64,000 bases of DNA from Plotosus lineatus (GCA_024760905.1 CM045744.1:46073476-46137475), one strand, 5' to 3'; positions 45,238-59,035 are shown, numbered from the stretch's first letter. Numbers and translations: made by a program. Notes: generated from the letters alone by a model not told the origin.

Positions 45238-46188
45238 ATGGAATGTTACCTTCTGGCGGGGAAGGAGCCTGATCTGGTGCGCGAGGTGGAGAGATACCGA
45301 CTAGATATAGTCGGGCTCACCTCAACGCATAGCTTGGGCTCTGGAACCATCCATCTCGAGAGAGGATGGACTTTATTCTATTCTGAAGTTGCTCATGGGG
45401 AGAGGCGGCGAGCCGGTGTGGGTATTCTTGTTGCCCCCTGTCTTGGTGCCCAAATGTTGGGGTTCTCCCCAGTTGACGAAAGGGTAGCTTCCCTCCGTCT
45501 TCGGGCGGGGGGGCGGGTCCTGACTGTCATTTGTGCTTTTGCACCAAATGACAGTTCAGAGTACCCACGCTTTTTGGAGTCTTTGGGGAACGCTACCTCG
45601 GGAGACCCACTCGTTGTCTTGGGAGACTTCAGTGCCCATGTGGGCAACGATAGTGTGACCTGGAAGGGTGTGATTGGTAGGTACGGCCTCTCCAGTCTGA
45701 ACCCAAATGGTGTTTCATTGTTAGACTTCTGTGCTCGTCACAGTTTGTCAGTCACGAACACCATGTTCGAACATAAGTGTGCAAATAAGTGCACTTGGCA
45801 CCAGGACACCCTTGGTCGCAATTCGATGATTGACTTTGTAGTCGTGTCATCGGACTTGCGACCATATGTTCTGGACACTCAGGTGAAGAGAGGAGCTGAG
45901 CTGTCTACGGATCACTACCTGGTGGTGAGTTGGCTTCGGTGGTGGGGGAGGCTGCCGTCCAGACCTGGCAGGCCCAAGCGTGTAATCGGGGTCTGCTGGG
46001 AACGTTTGGCGGAGTCCCCTTTTCGAGAGGCCTTTAACTCCCACCTCCGGCAGAGCTACAACCACATCCCGGAGGAGGCAGGGTATATGAAATCCAAATG
46101 GGCCATGTTTCATGCCTCCATTGCTGAGGCGGCAGCCCATAGCTGTGGCCGTAAGGTCGTCGGTGCTTGTCGTGGCAGTAATCCCTGA
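45238..46188 (+). pseudogene. LINE-Y endonuclease frame (316 codons)
   Basis: The frame runs from MECYLLAGKEPDLVREVERY, a frameshifted form of the usual GTWNVTSL start, through AGVGILVAPCLG, VICAFAPNDSS, VVLGDFSAHVGNDS, CTWHQDTLGRNSMIDFVVVS and STDHYLVVSWLRWWG. The usual Glu motif region reads LTSTHS instead of a xQExx form, and the GDF motif has Ser in place of Asn, so two active-site positions look altered. It stops after GACRGSNP. Confidence 0.85.
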
Positions 46189-46206
46189 ACCCGGTGGTGG
46201 ACACCT

Positions 46207-47590
46207 GTGCTGAAGGGGGCTGTCCGGCTGAAGAAGGAGGCCTATCGGGTTTTATTAGCCTGTGGGACTCCCGAGGCAGCAAACAATTACCGGAAGGCCA
46301 AACGTGCTGCAGCCGAGGCTGTCGCAGATGCAAAATCTCGGGCGTGGGAGGAGTTTGGTGAGGGCCTGGAGAGTGATTATCGGTTGGCCTCAAAAAGGTT
46401 CTGGACCGCCATTCGACGCCTTAGGAGGGGGAAGCAGTTCTCCACAAACACTCTTTACAGTAGAGGTGGGTAGCTGCTTACCTCAACTTGGGATGTCGTT
46501 GAAAGGTGTAGGGAATACTTTGAGGACCTCCTCAATCCCACCAACACGCCCTCCGTGGAAAAGGAAGACCCTGGGGGTTCAGGTGGGGGTCCGCCCATCA
46601 CTGGAGTGGAGGTCACTGAGGTTGAACGAGATTCGCCCAGAATATCTCAGGGCTCTGGATGCTGTAGGACTGTCTTGGTTGACACGTCTCTGCAACATCG
46701 CATGGTCACTGGGGGCTGTACCTCTGGATTGGCAAACTGGGGTCGTGGTCCCGATTTTTAAGAAGGGGGACCGGAGGGTGTGTTCCAATTATCGGGGAAT
46801 TACACTCCTCAGCCTACCTGGGAAAGTCTATGCAGGGGTACGAGAGAGGAGGATCTGACAGATAGTCGAACCTCGCATTCAGGAGGAACAATGTGGTTTT
46901 GGTCCTGGCCGTAGCACTCTTGACCAACTCTATACACTCCACAGGATTCTGGAGGGGGCATGGGAGTTTTCCCAATCTGTCCACACGTGCTTTGTGGATT
47001 TGGAGAAGGCTTTTGACCGCGTCCCTCGAACAATCTTGTGGGGCGTGCTCCGAGAGTACGGCGTTCCGAATCTGTTGCTACGAGCCATTCGGTCGCTGTA
47101 TCTTCGGAGCCAGAGTTTGGTCCGTATTAGCAACAACAGGTCGAATTCGTTTCCGGGAGTTGGAGTCTGCCAAGGCTGTTCTTTGTTACCGATTCTGTTC
47201 ATAATTTTTATGGACAGAATTTCTAGGCACAGTCGAGGCGTTGAGGGGTTCTGGTTTGGTGGCCATCGGATCTCGTCTCTGCTTTTTGCGGATGATGTTG
47301 TCCTTTTGGCTTCATGAAGTCGGGACCTCCATTGGAGCGATTCGCAGCCGAGTGCGAAGCAGCCAGGATGAGGATCAGTACCTCCAAGTCTGAGGCCATG
47401 GTTCTCAATCGGACAAGGGTGGAATGCACCCTCCGGGTCGGGAATGAGGTCCTGCCCCAAGTTGAGGAGTTTAAGTATCTTGGGGTCTTGTTCACGACTG
47501 AGGGAAGGATGGAGCGAGAGATCGACAGACGGATCGCTGCAGCCTCTGCTGTTAAGCGGAGCGGTGCCTGTACCGGTCCGTCGTGGTGAA
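46207..47590 (+). pseudogene. LINE-Y reverse transcriptase (broken)
   Basis: Pieces in several frames: linker AVRLKKEAYRVLLACGTPEA (46,212); fingers DWQTGVVVPIFKKGDRRVCS and NYRGITLLSLPGKVY (46,730-46,830); palm CFVDLEKAFDRVPRTILWG (46,989); RISSLLFADDVVLLAS (47,268-47,315), where a deletion follows; SKSEAMVLNRTRVECTLRVG and VEEFKYLGVLFTTEGRMERE (47,375-47,520). Confidence 0.85.
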
Positions 47591-47591
47591 G

Positions 47592-48079
47592 AAGTAGCTG
47601 AGCCGCAAGGCGAAGCTCTCAATTTACCAGTCAATCTAACCCTCACCTATGGTCACAAGCTTTGGGTAGTGACTGAAAGAACAAGATCACGGATACAAGC
47701 GGCTGAAACGAGCTTCCTTCCCTGGGCGGCGGGGTTCTCCCTTAGAGATAAGGTGAGAAGCTCTACCATCCGTGGAGAGCTCGGAGTAGATCCGCTGCTC
47801 CTCCACATTGAGAGGGGCCAGTTGAGGTGGCTCGGGCATCTGGTCAGAATGCCTCCCGGACGCCTCCCTGGTGTGGTGTTTCGGGCATGTCTAACCGGGA
47901 AGAGACCCCGGGGTCGACCTAGAACATGCTGGAGGGACTATGTCTCTCGGCTTGTCTGGGACCTCCTCGGTGTTCCCCTGGGAGAGTTGGAGGAGGTGGC
48001 TGGGGAGAGGGACATCTGGGCCTCTTTGCTTAGGTTGCTGCCCCCGCCACCCGACCCCGGACTTAGCGGAAGACGATGA
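47592..48079 (+). pseudogene. LINE-Y C-terminal part
   Basis: Continues as LTYGHKLWVVTERTRSRIQA, LLLHIERGQLRWLGHLVRMP, GRPRTCWRDYVSRLVWDLLG and LLRLLPPPPDP, in a frame that runs from 47,444 to 48,079. These segments are typical of the family's C-terminus. Confidence 0.82.
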
Positions 48080-48816
48080 TGAACTAAATGACGTACATGA
48101 AAGCTGAAAATAAACAGAAAACAGCATAAATTTAAAAATAAAAGACCCATTACTTTTCCCTCCCGGTGCTGTTACTTTAAACATTATCTTGGAAGTAAAA
48201 TCAAGCCAATCAACACGAATGTCAACGTTAACACGTTGTAGCAATCAACACAAAAATAAACTAAAGCACATGGTCAGGAACGTCTTTAAATTTATGAAGT
48301 TAGTGAGCAGGAGAATCGGGTGAAAAATACTCATCACTTTCTGATAGGTCCATATCTGGCTCATCGCGCCATTCATTCAGAGCATCCCATAGTTTTGCTG
48401 TAGCAGTTTATAATGGTTCATCGGTTGTTGGATATTTACCAAGAGAACACAGCAAAATATTTTCCTGTTTTTTAAAGCATGGCGGAACGATCAAATGTGT
48501 TGTTACTGATGAACATTACAGACATTCCCCAGTGGCAGGGGGTCTTGAAATACCGTGTAAACTCACTTTTATAGGCGGTGAACCGTTACAGCCGACTGAT
48601 CGAATAAAATTAAGTTTGATCTACGATTTTGCTCCCAGTACACATGGGCGGTTATTCGATGAAAGATAAACATTTTAGAGCAGGGCGCTTATTATGTCGA
48701 ATATGGTAATTATGTATTTGGTCAGTATTTGTAAAATAAAATTAAATTTCACAGTAACTACCGGCTCTGTCTATCCATAAACAACCAACCAAACAAACGC
48801 AGCAGTGAAAACAATA

Positions 48817-49577
48817 CAGTAGACTCTCGATATTCGCGGGGGTTTGTTCCGGCCCCTCCTGCGAATAAGGATAATCCCGGAGTTCTGTACCTGGAAGTAA
48901 AACCCCATGTATTATATTACATGTGAGAATGAGCAACCGGAAGTAAAATACTATGTATCTATTACATGTGCTAAAATATGCTTTTTAAACACATTCTATA
49001 GACAGTCTTACTCATTAATACAGTATTAATGTAGTAAAATATAGTAATGATTAAGAAAAACCTTTTAATTTTGTACTGTGACATTTATTAATAAAATATA
49101 TAATAAACAAAACAAAAAACGATAAACATGCTACACCACAGTACATAAAATCACACACACAAATATTCTAAACATTAACTTAGGTACTGTACTGGAATAA
49201 TAATTGAAAAAGACTTTAATACTAGAGTGCTTTGAGATGGTTATTTCTCTTCAGGCACTTCAGAGGAAACTGTCGTTTCTTCAGGAGAAAGTCTTATTTC
49301 TTCAGAAGAGACATCCAACGTCATTACCTTTTCTAGTGCTTAGCCAGAGAAGACGCACAGCCTTTGATTGACATCATAGAGCTTAACCAGTAATTAAAAC
49401 ATACTAAAAAAAGGAGGCTCATTAAAAACTTGTGAGGAAAATGGGGCGTTACATCATCTCAACCAATCAGCAGGAAGGAAGAGCCATTGGCTAAATTTGA
49501 GTGACGTGTCAGTTGCTTGGCAGTCCGCGAATACTCAAACCGTGAGTGCAAAACCGTGAATAGTCAAGGGCCTACTG
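48817..49577. mobile_element. Tigger/pogo-like MITE
   Basis: Left end CAGTAGACTCTCGATATTCG, right end inverse of CAGTAGGCCCTTGACTATTC, flanked by TA (48,815-48,816 and 49,578-49,579). 761 bp, no open transposase. The ends resemble pogo/Tigger termini in other vertebrates. Confidence 0.85.
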
Positions 49578-49820
49578 TACTAGCAACACTGGTGGCTGGT
49601 AATCACGCACTTGCTAACGGCTTATACTCGAGTTAACGGTGGCGGTGGTTTGTTTATCCAGTGTTCTATACGTAGAGTAAAAACTAGTTTATGTCATAAT
49701 AAAACGGATGTTTTATTCTAAGCAGAGGGCTGCAGAAATCTGAAAAAGATTGAATGTTCATTTAGTGTCGGCGCAGCTGCTTGTTGATAGACTTTATATT
49801 TCTGACTGTGTTTGTTCCAG

Positions 49821-49865
49821 ATCCACAGTATTATCCTGCCAGGCAGTCCATCCGCCTCGACCCCA
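49821..49865 (+). CDS. tecr: tecr exon 4
   Basis: Acceptor TTGTTCCAG, donor GTGAGT at 49,866. With the carried base it codes HPQYYPARQSIRLDP. This continues the TECR N-domain (human: THPQWYPARQSLRLDP). Phase 1 on both sides. Confidence 0.95.
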
Positions 49866-51025
<1,160 letters not shown>

Positions 51026-51287
51026 GGATTCCTCACTTGGGACCGAGATCCCCATGTGACTATCGAAATCCGTGATCACCCCCCTGACTGACGTATACGT
51101 ACTTGTATATGTATATATAATATCAATAAATACATATTTAGTGCTATAAATGCTTATAATAACAATTAAACATTAAAGAAAAATAAAATATAAATACACA
51201 CAGAGACAGATGGTATTGAATGAGAAGACGACACATACACACGCGCAGTTAGCTGCGTGTGCACACACAAATGCAACAATGTAACTA

Positions 51288-51338
51288 CAGACGCTCCCCG
51301 ACTTATGTTCATCCGTTTTACGCTTTTTCGATTTTCGC

Positions 51339-51369
<31 letters not shown>

Positions 51370-51488
51370 AAAGTCAATTTTTGAGTTTAGACATACCTAC
51401 GTAGTACACTGAGGCAATGGCGTAATGACACTGCATCCATTGTTTACAAACGACAGACTGAACGTGCCCCTCCTTCTTCCCAGTTCAG

Positions 51489-51536
<48 letters not shown>

Positions 51537-52923
51537 TATATAGCGTGTTACCCTTGTGTTAAGACATTGTCTCTGTGATCTTTGTGTTTACACTGTTTTG
51601 CGGACTTTTGTAACCCTAAGCAAATATGGTTGGTCAGAAGCATAAGCCTACTAGCATGGGTGCAAGTCTCATACACCGAGCTGAATTAACTATCTGCTCG
51701 GAGCGGTACAATCTACCAAGCATACTCAGTTAAAGGGTACCTGTACCCAAAATTTACAGCATTCAAAAAATATCCACTATAATTTATTATTAACTTTTAA
51801 ACATCGCGTGATGTCGGTGGTTTATTTATAAGTTTACATTTTCTTTTCTTCTATATGACATTCCTTGCTCACGAAGGTTGAGCACGCAGACATGTTGGCT
51901 TTTTTTCACCGGGGTTAAAGGTCATTGTGACGTAACATTGTTGACGGTTGTATAGCCAATTGCAGAATGTCAGTATATTTTCCACAAGCAATTGATGTTC
52001 TTTACAATAGCACTCCTGATCGTTTTTTTTGACGCACGCATTTTCCACAAGAGCACCAAATATTTGCTGGTTTGCTATGATTTTCCCGTGTAAGAGCTTC
52101 TGCCGACTCTCCAATATCGTCCTCCGAGTCGTCCCTTTCCTGGTCCGATTTCACTAAAGGTGGATAGTCTTCAGTGGTTCATATAAATAACCTTCTAATC
52201 CTTCTACTAAATTGTCTTCGTCCATGCTTTAAAAAAAAAAAAAACTACTGTAATGTCTGTTTTTTCCAAGTTTCCGTGAGCTTATGTTGTATATGTCAGG
52301 TATATAGCATTATGTTTACATTGCAATCTCGCAGTTCCGGCAAGGCTTTGTCAACGATATGACGTCATTCAAATGCGCCGTTTTAAAACTCCTGTGCTCT
52401 GAAGCTTGACGTTAGTGAAGCCCTTAAATCACTGAAAGCTGGTTTGTGAGAGAATATAATAAACGCCTTATAGGTGTATTGTCACTAGCTATACACAATA
52501 CATCAAATTAGGTATATGAGCGCTTTCACTACAGGTACCCTTTAAGCAAAAAGAGTTGTAAAATGAATGAAAACCCAAATCCCGAAAAGAAAGAGAACTC
52601 TACGCTCTGCTGCATAACCCACAGCAAATACACTACTTTTGGTTTTGAACGCCTCACATATTGTAAGCGTTGATTGGCTGTTTTAAGCTTCATGTAAAGT
52701 GATAGAAATAATAAATCGGTAAATAAATAAATAAAGTGATGTAAATACTATGTATAAGTAAGTGCCTGATTTGAAATTAATGTTGATATTTTATGAGATA
52801 CGATAATGGTATTTATGGATGTATAGTACAGTATGAGCGTCATACGTCACTGTAACAACCTGCGTTCACTTTCAACTTGCGTTCGGCTGTCTGGAACCAA
52901 TTAAAAAAGTCGGGGAGCGTCTG
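51288..52923. mobile_element. T2 MITE copy E, carrying a nested piggyBac-like MITE
   Basis: Ends CAGACGCTCCCCGACTTATG and, inverted, 'cggggagcgtctg', next to TA on both sides (51,286-51,287 and 52,924-52,925). Without the nested 812 bp it is about 820 bp. Shared interior phrases with copies F and G include 'gagttgtaaaatgaatgaaa' and 'gtatagtacagtatgagcg'. Confidence 0.88.
51734..52541. mobile_element. piggyBac-like MITE (TTAA target) nested in T2 copy E
   Basis: An 808-bp element with inverted ends AGGGTACCTGTA / TACAGGTACCCT and TTAA on both sides (51,730-51,733 and 52,542-52,545). TTAA duplication is the hallmark of piggyBac elements. No transposase frame. Confidence 0.82.
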
Positions 52924-53149
52924 TATTGTAGTTTTGAAGGGAGATTTTGGGTTGTTTTTTGTCTTGGTTTGGTTTAGGGGTGGGGTTTTTTTTTTTTTTT
53001 TTGCATAATTGGCCTTGTTTTTGTGGCATTTTCCTTAACTTTCCCCCCTATTCTTTCTTCAGTTCATTATTTTTTAATTCGATGAATATTTATAAAAAAA
53101 ACCGCGATGCACTGAAGCTGCATGAATTGAAGCGTGAAGTAGCGAGGGA

Positions 53150-53206
<57 letters not shown>
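53150..53206. repeat. (CT)n(TA)n microsatellite
   Basis: TC repeats followed by TA repeats, adjoining the SINE at 53,212. Confidence 0.93.
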
Positions 53207-53208
<2 letters not shown>

Positions 53209-53211
53209 GTC

Positions 53212-53697
<486 letters not shown>

Positions 53698-53757
53698 TTT
53701 CCTTTCGGCTTTTTCCTTCTTCTGAGGTCACCACAGCGAATGATTTGCATGTTTGAT
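53698..53757 (-). mobile_element. Family S SINE tail scrap
   Basis: Only the RTE-like 3' end remains ('tttcctttcggctttttcc', 'caccacagcgaatgattt'). Confidence 0.7.
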
Positions 53758-53766
53758 TTGTGTATA

Positions 53767-54448
53767 CAGACGCTCCCCGACTTATTTTTATAATTGGTTT
53801 TGGACAGCCACCTCCTTTTGAGAGTTGTAAAATGAATGAAAACCCGAATCTAGAAAAGAAAGAGAACTCTGCTCTGCTGGTGATTCACATCAGTGCAGGC
53901 TGAGTACTAAACAAGTATTGAACAGTGCCCTTGCTCACTTGAAAGACCCGAAGTCCGGATAACCCGCGCTTTGTCTCAAGCACAAGCAAGTGTAGACCGG
54001 TGGAGCGCCTCACATATTGTAAGCGTTGATTGGTTGTTTTCAGCTTAATGTAAAGTAACTCGGCTCAGCTTCATGTAAATTGACCATCCGTCGACCATTG
54101 GAACCATTTACAATCGGAACGATCGCATCATAGGTTAAAGGTTATATTTGATACTGTACTTGATATTTTATGAGTGAATTTGATTAAAATGTATATATTT
54201 GAAGTTATTTTGCTTGAATTTAATTTATTTGAAAGGAATGTTGATATTATTTTGATATATTTGATATTATTTTACAATGTTATTTTTTATAATAATTGAT
54301 TAAAAGTTTTATGAGATACATTAATGATATTTATGGATGTATAGTACAGTATGAACATCATTGGAAAATACAGTAACAACTTGCGTTTTTTTTCATCTTA
54401 CGTTCGGCCGTCCGGGACCTAACTAAAACGTAAGTTGGGGAGCGTCTG
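53767..54448. mobile_element. T2 MITE copy F (682 bp)
   Basis: Ends CAGACGCTCCCCGACTTATT and inverse 'acgtaagttggggagcgtctg'-type terminus, with TA at 53,765-53,766 and 54,449-54,450. No coding content. Confidence 0.88.
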
Positions 54449-54714
54449 TACACACACATACAGATGCGCACCTTACAAAAATGTAACTAGTTTTGATGGG
54501 AGTTTTTGGGTTTCTTTTTATTCTTTTGTGTTTGTTTAGGTTTTTTTTTTTTGCATAATTGGCCTTATTTTTGTGGCATTTTCCTTAACTTTTTCCTCTA
54601 TTCTTTCCTAATTTTCTTATTTTTGAATTCGATGAATATTTAAAAAAAAAAAAAAAACACGCGATGCACTGAAGACGCATGAATTGAAGTGAGAAGTGGC
54701 GCGGGATCCATCTG

Positions 54715-54724
54715 TCTATCTCTA

Positions 54725-54800
<76 letters not shown>
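54715..54800. repeat. (CT)n(TA)n microsatellite
   Basis: TATC and TC repeats, then TA repeats, directly abutting the T1 MITE at 54,801. Confidence 0.93.
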
Positions 54801-54803
<3 letters not shown>

Positions 54804-55480
54804 TCAGCCCCCTACTTACGAAACCTTCTGAGTACGAAAACTCCGGGTTATGAAAAACATTTTCATACATTCAACATTTAGTTTTTGTCCTCTGTATACG
54901 AAAACAAGCCCCTCTTACAAAAAGCGCCAAACGCGCTATTCAAAATTCAAATGCACCAATCAAAATTTCACACCATGCGCAAGTTGCTCTCTCATTGGCG
55001 GTCTCCCAACATCCCGCCCTGCTGGCCTCCCATTGGCCAGGAGGCAGCTGAACGGTACCCATACTTCCTGTTTGTCACACGCGTGAAGGAGGTGGCTTGT
55101 TTTGAGATCATTGCAGAATTATATTTCATTATTGCCAAAACCCCTCTACAACCGGGACGCTGTAAAAGCAGAAGGAGACCTTAAAGCGGAAATACAGTGA
55201 CAGAGGTGATTATTTCGGCACGATATTAAAGCAGAAGGAGCATCAGCAGAGTGCTCCGTGGAACAAGACCTCCGATCTCGCAAGGAAGCAAGTTAATATT
55301 GAATCAGGACTTCTGATCTTTCAAACAGGTACTGTAATTCTGCTTTAAATGCAACATCCCGTCCATTTAAACATAGAATTGTTCTGTCAGCTGCGCGTTG
55401 CATCTGGGCGGTACCCGCATTCGGCAAAACACACCATAGAGACAGAGTTTTTTTTTTTTGTGTGTGTGTGAGAGAGAGAG

Positions 55481-55527
<47 letters not shown>

Positions 55528-56213
55528 AACAGTGTGTGTGTGAGAGAGAGAGATAGACTGCCTACAGAATCAGTCAGAGATGAAAGGAGGCTTATCTCTT
55601 TTGAGAGAGCACATTGCAGCTTTTCCGTTTTTTAAGTTGTTTAATTCAGTAATTGTTTAAGTGTGGTGCGCTCCACCGAATATGAGCAAAACGAGGCTCA
55701 TCTGGACCTGTGATCCCTCAAGGAATCCAAGTTAAAATTGAGTTTGAACCTCCGATCTGTCAAGCAGGGAATGCACTTTGAATTCCTTGTCTTAAAATGC
55801 TCTGGCGTCCTGTGTGTAGGCGGAGCCCACATTCAGCGGAGCGCGCTACAATACACATTTAATGTGCACTGTATTGTGTGTGTGTGTGTGTGTATGTGAG
55901 ATAGAGACAGTGTTTTGTGTGTGTGTGTGTGTGCGTTAATAAAAATGGTTTAATTAATAAAAATGTTAATAAAATGGTTTAATATGTTAATAAAATGTTT
56001 AAATGGTTTAATAAATAATTTTCTTTGACTTTTAACACATTTTTATACAAAATTGGTGTACTTTTATCATTTTTAAAGGGTTTATGGGGTAGTCTTGGGA
56101 GCCTTGGAACGAATGAGGCATTTTACATGTAAAATGCGCCTCTGCTTACGAAATTAATCCGTTCCAGCACCTTTTTCGTAACGCTGAGGTTTTGTAAGTA
56201 GGGGGCTGACTAT
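54801..56213. mobile_element. T1 MITE copy C (long form)
   Basis: Starts CAGTCAGCCCCCTACTTACG and ends 'taagtagggggctgac' near 56,210 with TA nearby. Interior segments match copy A in reverse ('ctcccattggccaggagg' near 55,027, 'aagacctccgatctcgcaag' near 55,265). GT and GA microsatellites lie inside. No transposase frame. Confidence 0.82.
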
Positions 56214-56222
56214 GTATATATA

Positions 56223-56725
56223 CAGACGCTCCCCGACTTACGTTTTTAATTGGTTCCGGACGGCCGAACGTAAGTTGAAAGAGAACGCAAGTTGTTACAG
56301 TGACATGTGACGTATGATGCTCATACTGTAGTATACATCCATAAATACCATTACCGTATCTCATAAAACACCCCTAAATCAATTATTATAAACATAACAT
56401 TGTAAAATAATGTCAAATATATCAAATAATATGAACATTAATTTCAAATGAGTTACTTATACCGAGTTACTTTACATGAAGCTTAAAACAGCCAATCAAC
56501 GCTTACAATATGTGAGGCACTCAATACCGAAAGTAGTGTACTTGCAAAAGTAGTGTACTTGCTGTGGGTTAAATAGACTTCCAGTCATTCAAGTGCACAA
56601 GGGTGCCGTTGAACTCGTTTAGAACACAGCTTTCCATGTGAATCCCAGCAAAGCGGAGAGTTCTTTCTTTTGTGGAAGTAAGTAAAAAAATGTAAAACGG
56701 ATGAACGTAAGTCAGGAAGCGTCTG
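56223..56725. mobile_element. T2 MITE copy G (503 bp)
   Basis: Ends CAGACGCTCCCCGACTTACG and inverse 'cgtaagtcaggaagcgtctg', TA at 56,221-56,222 and 56,726-56,727. It follows T1 copy C with only about 9 bp between. Confidence 0.88.
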
Positions 56726-56733
56726 TATGTGTA

Positions 56734-56737
<4 letters not shown>

Positions 56738-56798
<61 letters not shown>
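56738..56798. repeat. (TA)n(CA)n microsatellite
   Basis: TA units to about 56,787, then CA units. Confidence 0.93.
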
Positions 56799-56799
<1 letters not shown>

Positions 56800-57386
56800 G
56801 TGGAGCCTCCGAATGCTCTATAGTCCAAACAAATCGGAATCTGAACAAAAATCTGAGAGTTCTTCCGTCCAGGAAACCGAACAAAAACCGGAAGTTGAAC
56901 TTGAGAAATGCGCGAGAAAAAACAAGACCGAGAGGGAGGAAAAGTGTGACATCCGGAATTTGTTACTATGTATGTTCTGGGGAAGTCCGGCTTATAGGCA
57001 TAACCGCCTAAACAAAGCTGAAGAGCATGTATGTATGTAAGCTAAGGTAAAGCACCAAAGCTAAGCTAAAGTGCTAGCAACGCTGTGAACACCTTTAACG
57101 ATGAGGTCATGTAAGGTTTTGAAAAGACAGAAACAAGCCACGTTCAAGAAAAAAGTCATCCATGCAAAGCAGTAGCAAGAGAAAAAAACAACTTTGCCTG
57201 ATTTAAATGAAGCTGTTGTGGAAGGGAATCCGCTTCTCTCTTCCTTTCTGTTGTGGAAGGGAATCCGCTTCTCTCTTCCTCTCCAACATTTATGTATGTC
57301 AACTGCTCACCACCACAAAGGTTAAAATTCTTATCTTTATTGTTCTTATGCTTCAACTTTTCTGTGGTTTTAATTTTAGTGTGTTA
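56799..57386. other. tecr intron 4, unassigned
   Basis: No gene recognised. 'gttgtggaagggaatccgct' occurs twice, at about 57,213 and 57,250, as a direct duplication of about 37 bp. Confidence 0.45.
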
Positions 57387-57737
57387 TGGTCTCTCTTAAA
57401 AGAGTTGCACATTGAAATGCGTGTTGGGGAAGGGCGTGGCTCTCACACGCCGGTTGAGTGCTAAACACACACACCTAATTCCATTTAATCACGGGCTATA
57501 AAGACTAGCAGCGCCCTTCCTGGTGCTAGAAGACTGTCCCTATCTAGCTCTCAGCTCTGTGCTCCACCAGTTCCCACTTAGTTTGATTTCCGTGTTTCTC
57601 CGCATCTCTATTACAGTGACTACGATTTCCCCATTTCATTTATGAAAACGGTTGCGCTTTATTGTTCACAGGGAAGGCTCTAGAGCATGGGTACTAGAGC
57701 AATAAAAATTCTAGCAACTCTTTTGTAAGAGAGACCA
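57387..57737. mobile_element. Short TA-target MITE (family T5, 351 bp)
   Basis: Inverted ends TGGTCTCTCTTAAAAGAGTT and the inverse of TGGTCTCTCTTACAAAAGAG, with TA at 57,385-57,386 and 57,738-57,739. No coding content. Confidence 0.82.
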
Positions 57738-58014
57738 TAGTACACCCCCCCCCGAACCAGGGCACTGCCCTGGACCTACCTGGGGGCCCGCAGCCCCAGA
57801 CCCCCTGCCAAATTTTCAGATAATTTCAGATTCCCCAAATCACATCCCTGCTCTTGAGCATCCCCCATGTCATATATACTGAAGTTAATTATTTATTACC
57901 TCACCATATAGAATATGTCAATGGACAAAAATGCATTGCGTAGAGTGTGATTGTGTGCACGTGCGTGCGAGGTGTGTGTGTGTACACTGATTCATTGTGT
58001 GATTCTTGATGCAG
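57738..58014. other. End of tecr intron 4
   Basis: A C-rich tract near 57,747-57,800, then ordinary intron sequence up to the acceptor at 58,014. Confidence 0.45.
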
Positions 58015-58118
58015 AGGGAAAATCTCTAAAGGATGAAGATGTGCTACAGCACTTACCTGTAGGAACCACAGCAACCTTCTACTTCAGAGACCTGGGAGCC
58101 CAGATAAGCTGGGTCACG
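58015..58118 (+). CDS. tecr: tecr exon 5
   Basis: Acceptor TTGATGCAG, donor GTAACA. With the carried A it codes KGKSLKDEDVLQHLPVG and TTATFYFRDLGAQISWVT. It closes the ubiquitin-like domain and leads into the first membrane segment. Near-identical to human TECR. Left in phase 0. Confidence 0.96.
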
Positions 58119-58441
58119 GTAACACACACACACACACACATACGCGGTGATGAGGAACCTCTTACAGAAATAAACAATTTGATTGACACACCAAGCAACC
58201 AGTTATGTTTATTCACCAATTATAGTGTTATATATGTTTTGGAGTAACCTTTATTCACTCAGTTTACAATACCTTTGGTGGGTAACATGCACAAAAGGGT
58301 CTATACACAGCCTTTATGTGCTATATCTGAGGAAGTGTGAGGATTAGTTAGCACTCTGCTCAGGGTTTTTGTTGATGCTAGTTCAACTTAGATATGATAA
58401 GCGAATGAGAGACACTGTATGTGTATACATATGTGTATGTA

Positions 58442-58472
<31 letters not shown>

Positions 58473-58729
58473 ATAAATATTCCATTAGAAAAAAAGTGTA
58501 ATATTACTGACACTTGCACAACACGCCATCTGTGTGGCCTGATTTCAGTGAGTGATAGATGTCCACAGGTCAGTAAAGATGGAGCTTAAATTACGTCACG
58601 CATCCTTTACAGTCAAGTCCAAAAGTTCACAGTTTTGTGTCCTGTGGTTTTTAATCTTTTTAAAGAAGTCATTCAAATTAATGTTTTATTTGCTTAAAAT
58701 CTCTATTTTTCCTTCTTATTATTGTTAAT
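58119..58729. other. tecr intron 5, 5' part
   Basis: CA microsatellite at 58,123-58,140 and TG microsatellite at about 58,435-58,472. Nothing else recognised. Confidence 0.5.
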
Positions 58730-59035
58730 AATAGTGGCACAGTATTTGTGTATCCACCTTACGGTAAAAAGGTCCTGGGTTCAATTCCCAGGCATGGGGC
58801 CTTTTTGTGTGGACTTTGCATGCACTCCCCATGCTTGTGTGGGTTTCCTCCCACGGTCCAACATGCAAAGCAGGCTAACTGGCTGTTCCAAATCATCCTT
58901 AGGTGTGTGTTGGCCCTGTAATAGTCTGGTTCTGATTCAGGGTGTACCTACCCTAACCCAGAGTCAGCTGGGATGGGCACCAGCCTCCCCCTGACACTAA
59001 TTATTATTAAGCAGCTTAGAAAATGAATGAATGAA
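58730..59035 (+). mobile_element. DANA/V-like SINE
   Basis: B-box 'gggttcaattcccagg' near 58,777, body 'gactttgcatgcactcccc' and 'gtgggtttcctccc', tail of ATGAATGA repeats near 59,020-59,035. Confidence 0.78.

Larger units (their letters stand above)
44782..48081 (+). mobile_element. LINE-Y (full-length APE-type non-LTR retrotransposon)
   Basis: 3300 bp bounded by the target duplication AACTAAA at 44,775-44,781 and 48,082-48,088. The order is 5' untranslated region with inverted 'cgccaccttattgtggtgg' near 44,808, endonuclease, RT and a 3' end with GATGATG repeats. It matches a very common fish LINE (RYGLSSLNPNG, RNSMIDFVVVSSDLRP). A handful of stops and frameshifts show it is dead. Clade not assigned (possibly Rex1/L2/CR1 group). 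Confidence 0.9.
44629..48706. mobile_element. T4 MITE, copy 2, split by LINE-Y
   Basis: Left terminal repeat 'ccatattccacgtgataagc' at 44,629 and inverse 'gcttattatgtcgaatatgg' ending 48,706, both next to TA. Without the 3.3-kb LINE and its 7-bp duplication it is about 770 bp. The uninterrupted relative is at 28,048-28,680. No transposase frame. Confidence 0.88.
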
